From NCBI GenBank assembly GCA_937892995.1, contig CALBJS010000040.1, forward strand, positions 1 through 7,280: a stretch of 7,280 nucleotides of DNA, given 5' to 3'. The DNA comes from an uncultured Peptococcaceae bacterium. GTDB taxonomy: Bacteria > Bacillota > Desulfitobacteriia > Desulfitobacteriales > Syntrophobotulaceae. Within the stretch, counting starts at the first letter, position 1, and each line of letters begins with the position of its first letter. A program made the position numbers and the translations under genes. The notes under the pieces were generated by a model, which saw only the letters and a program-made list of their open reading frames with translations, was not told the DNA's origin and ran no database searches. Of the stretch, positions 5,172 to 7,280 are shown in pieces.

Positions 5172-5172
5172 G

Positions 5173-7280
5173 TTATCTTCCGGGGATGATCTGAAAGCCT
5201 TTTTTATCAATGACTAGACGAATCGTTCCCTGAGTATCTGTCCTATAAATCGGGATACCCCTCTCCCGCCAATAATCAATTACTTCTAAGGCCGGATGGC
5301 CAAAACTATTCCGTCCTACCTGGATAAAGACTGCCTGAGGACTAGTCCTATCAAACCAATAAGAATCAAGTGAACCTTTACTACCGTGATGAGGAACTTT
5401 GATAAAATCCGCATCCCAGTTAGCCCCCCTATCTGAAATCTGCTGCATCTCTTCTTGTTCCATATCCCCGGTGAGAAGAACCCTCCACCCCAGGTACTCA
5501 AGAAGCAGGACTAGCGAATTATTATTGGCCTCGGCTGTTGTTCCTCCAAGAACCGTCACCGGTGCTAAGACCTCAATTATTAAACCGGAAGAAAGCTCTA
5601 AAATATCCCCTGCTTTAAGCCTTATAAGCCTCCCTTGAGTAGTGGAAAATTCAAGAGGTAAGCCCTCTTGCCAAGCTTCATTCTCTAATCTATCCCCTAC
5701 TTCAGGTACAACCACTCCCCCTGTGGGAATATTCACAAGAACATATTTTGCACCTCCAAGATGGTCACTATCTTCATGAGTAATAAAAACTAAATCCAGA
5801 TAGCCTACCCTTTTCTCCATAAGGTAAGGGACCAAAATTCGCTCCCCGGCGTCAAAACTATCACTTCTGGGACCAGAATCTATTAGCAATTTCTCTTGAG
5901 GGGTCTCGACCAGAATACAATCTCCCTGCCCCACATCTAAGAAAGTAATTTCTAATTTTTCATTCCTAAAAAACGGGGAATAAAGCAACAAAAGGATTCC
6001 CAGGGGAAGAAGGAGACAGAGAATAAGTCTTCTCCCTCTTGGAGATAAGGAAAAATCCCTTAGCAAAAATAAGGGGTGATTTCTAATCTTCCTTAACTGC
6101 ACCCTAATTATAAACCAGATCTTCTTTCTCCCGCTAAGCAATATTCCCAGAGAGCCGTACCACAGGAACCAAAAGAAAACTCCGGGGTTTAACACCCAAA
6201 AATAAGCCATGGGCAAAGAAGCAACTAAACTAAGTGCTAAGTCCGAGATCTTAAGTAGGTAAAAAGCCACCTGGAAAAAAGCTAAGTGAAGAACTTGAAT
6301 CGGAACCGGAATCAAGATCGTCCCTATTAATCCTAGCTGTAAAACCGCCCCTAGGATAAAAAGCATAAAGACATTAGTTATCAAGCCGGCAAGCGATACT
6401 CTATGAAAAACAGCGATCAGCACGGGTAGTGCCGCCAGTTGGGCCCCTAAGGTCATTACCGTTGCCAACCTAAACACTTGTGGCAACTTGCCCACCCATC
6501 TCATTTTTTCCAATTGAGGGGCCAGGACTATCATTCCCCAAGTGGCGGCAAAGGATAGTTGGAAACTAGTATCCTTTAGATACAATGGATTTTTAAAAAA
6601 TAAGATCAGAGCTGCGAATAGCAACCATCGCAAAGAAGACATTTTCCCTTTCCCTAACATTCCCAGAAGAACGGCCGTACCCAAAATAGTTGCTCTAAGA
6701 ATAGGAGGATTTCCCTGGCATAAGGCTGCATAAAGTATTATGATTCCAATACTGATTATAATCCTAAACTTGCGGGGTAAAAAAAAGAACACTCCCCAAG
6801 CCAGGGCTATGACAAAGGCTACATTAGCTCCGGAGGCTGCAAAGACATGCATAACTCCGGTAGCTTTATACATTTCCAGGGTTTCCGGTGCTATTTTGCT
6901 GGAATCTCCAAAGAGGATACCTTCCAAGACCCCCGCTTCGGCCGGCCAGTAGGAATCCAATACTTGACTGACTTTTTGCCTTATTAACCAAGGAATACCG
7001 GGTTTCCCCGGAGCCAACACCACCGCTTCTCCCCGAGCAGTGAAGTTACCACTTAAGCCTCTAACCGCATTATATAATGGAAGATCGAACTCCCCTGCCG
7101 TTCCTGGCGATTGAGGATGCTCTAGTTTACCCGTTAATCTTAGCAAGTCTCCGGGCTTAACCCCCTTCCACCCCCCATTGAATTCCCCCTCGGCATCCGG
7201 GTAAACACGGAGGGAATACTTTTCCCCAAGCTGATCTGCGGTAACTCTTGTTTCCTCGTTCATTTTGATTATTTGCTGTA
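5173..7280 (-). CDS. comEC: ComEC/Rec2 DNA-uptake channel, 5' end cut by window edge
   Basis: ComEC is the inner-membrane channel that carries single-stranded DNA into the cell during natural transformation; its C-terminal domain is a predicted nuclease. Numbering from the Met at 7263: residues about 5-80 are an OB-like domain (DUF4131) with the LRLTGKLEHPQSPGTAGEFD motif. The Competence membrane domain spans about 105-380 and includes VMHVFAASGANVAFVIALAW (family: HLLAxSGxHV; the usual His is Asn here). More helices lie near 412-428. The C-terminal metallo-beta-lactamase domain has FLDVGQGDCILVET (441-454), THEDSDHLGG (495-504), LLTGDMEQ (596-603), VPHHGSKGS (623-631) and GRNSFGHP (650-657). 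The metal ligands look intact. I extend the gene to the window edge: no in-frame stop lies upstream of 7263, that Met has no ribosome binding site, and the usual N-terminal helices are missing. Presence of comEC alone does not prove competence. Confidence 0.93.
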   Translation of the reverse strand, partial: QQIIKMNEETRVTADQLGEKYSLRVYPDAEGEFNGGWKGVKPGDLLRLTGKLEHPQSPGTAGEFDLPLYNAVRGLSGNFTARGEAVVLAPGKPGIPWLIRQKVSQVLDSYWPAEAGVLEGILFGDSSKIAPETLEMYKATGVMHVFAASGANVAFVIALAWGVFFFLPRKFRIIISIGIIILYAALCQGNPPILRATILGTAVLLGMLGKGKMSSLRWLLFAALILFFKNPLYLKDTSFQLSFAATWGMIVLAPQLEKMRWVGKLPQVFRLATVMTLGAQLAALPVLIAVFHRVSLAGLITNVFMLFILGAVLQLGLIGTILIPVPIQVLHLAFFQVAFYLLKISDLALSLVASLPMAYFWVLNPGVFFWFLWYGSLGILLSGRKKIWFIIRVQLRKIRNHPLFLLRDFSLSPRGRRLILCLLLPLGILLLLYSPFFRNEKLEITFLDVGQGDCILVETPQEKLLIDSGPRSDSFDAGERILVPYLMEKRVGYLDLVFITHEDSDHLGGAKYVLVNIPTGGVVVPEVGDRLENEAWQEGLPLEFSTTQGRLIRLKAGDILELSSGLIIEVLAPVTVLGGTTAEANNNSLVLLLEYLGWRVLLTGDMEQEEMQQISDRGANWDADFIKVPHHGSKGSLDSYWFDRTSPQAVFIQVGRNSFGHPALEVIDYWRERGIPIYRTDTQGTIRLVIDKKGFQIIPGR

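Noticed and set aside
5316..5638. Open frames on both strands within the ComEC metallo-beta-lactamase region
   Set aside because: They overlap conserved ComEC motifs in other frames and have no ribosome binding site or recognisable product.
6542..6952. Two plus-strand open frames of 63 and 70 codons within comEC
   Set aside because: They are mirror frames of the membrane domain; compositional artefacts.

Overview
The window looks like chromosomal DNA from an endospore-forming, low-to-moderate-GC Firmicute, most likely a clostridial lineage. Support comes from spoIIP (confined to endospore formers), AGGAGG/AAGGGGG-type ribosome binding sites, a TTG start codon and the comEC / holA / rpsT / spoIIP neighbourhood typical of Bacilli and Clostridia. 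A Peptococcaceae/Desulfitobacteriaceae-type host is a guess; the sequence alone does not fix the genus.

Layout, left to right: (1) 1-1214, minus strand: murJ, the lipid II flippase, with its C-terminus off the left edge. (2) 1289-2305, minus: spoIIP, the engulfment amidase/endopeptidase, starting at TTG and probably co-transcribed with murJ. (3) 2306-2573: divergent control region with a 24-bp perfect palindrome on the spoIIP side and a good extended -10 promoter on the rpsT side. (4) 2574-2843, plus: rpsT (ribosomal protein S20), followed by a hairpin terminator. (5) 3023-4105, minus: holA, the clamp-loader delta subunit, with a charged low-complexity insertion. (6) 4106-4451: a 346-bp gap that is not empty. 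It holds a strong minus-strand terminator, a possible holA promoter, and a 41-codon hydrophobic plus-strand ORF with an AGGAGG ribosome binding site. (7) 4452-4970, minus: a cytosolic cyclophilin-type peptidyl-prolyl isomerase with its own promoter and a potentially structured leader. (8) 5173-7280, minus: comEC, the DNA-uptake channel, open to the right edge; the Met at 7263 is probably internal, so the gene is 5'-truncated by the window.

The genes do not form one pathway. comEC, holA and rpsT are a syntenic housekeeping/competence block. spoIIP and murJ both act on peptidoglycan (septal peptidoglycan hydrolysis during engulfment; lipid II export). The cyclophilin plus the small ORF look like an insertion between comEC and holA, relative to Bacillus.

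The most interesting candidate is the small ORF at 4294-4419. It would encode a 41-residue, basic, acid-free membrane peptide. The predicted cyclophilin mRNA 3' tail runs antisense across all of it and ends at a terminator just upstream of its Shine-Dalgarno site. This resembles type I toxin/antisense RNA or an antisense-controlled membrane peptide, but it is a hypothesis. No mobile elements, CRISPR arrays, tRNA or rRNA genes were seen.
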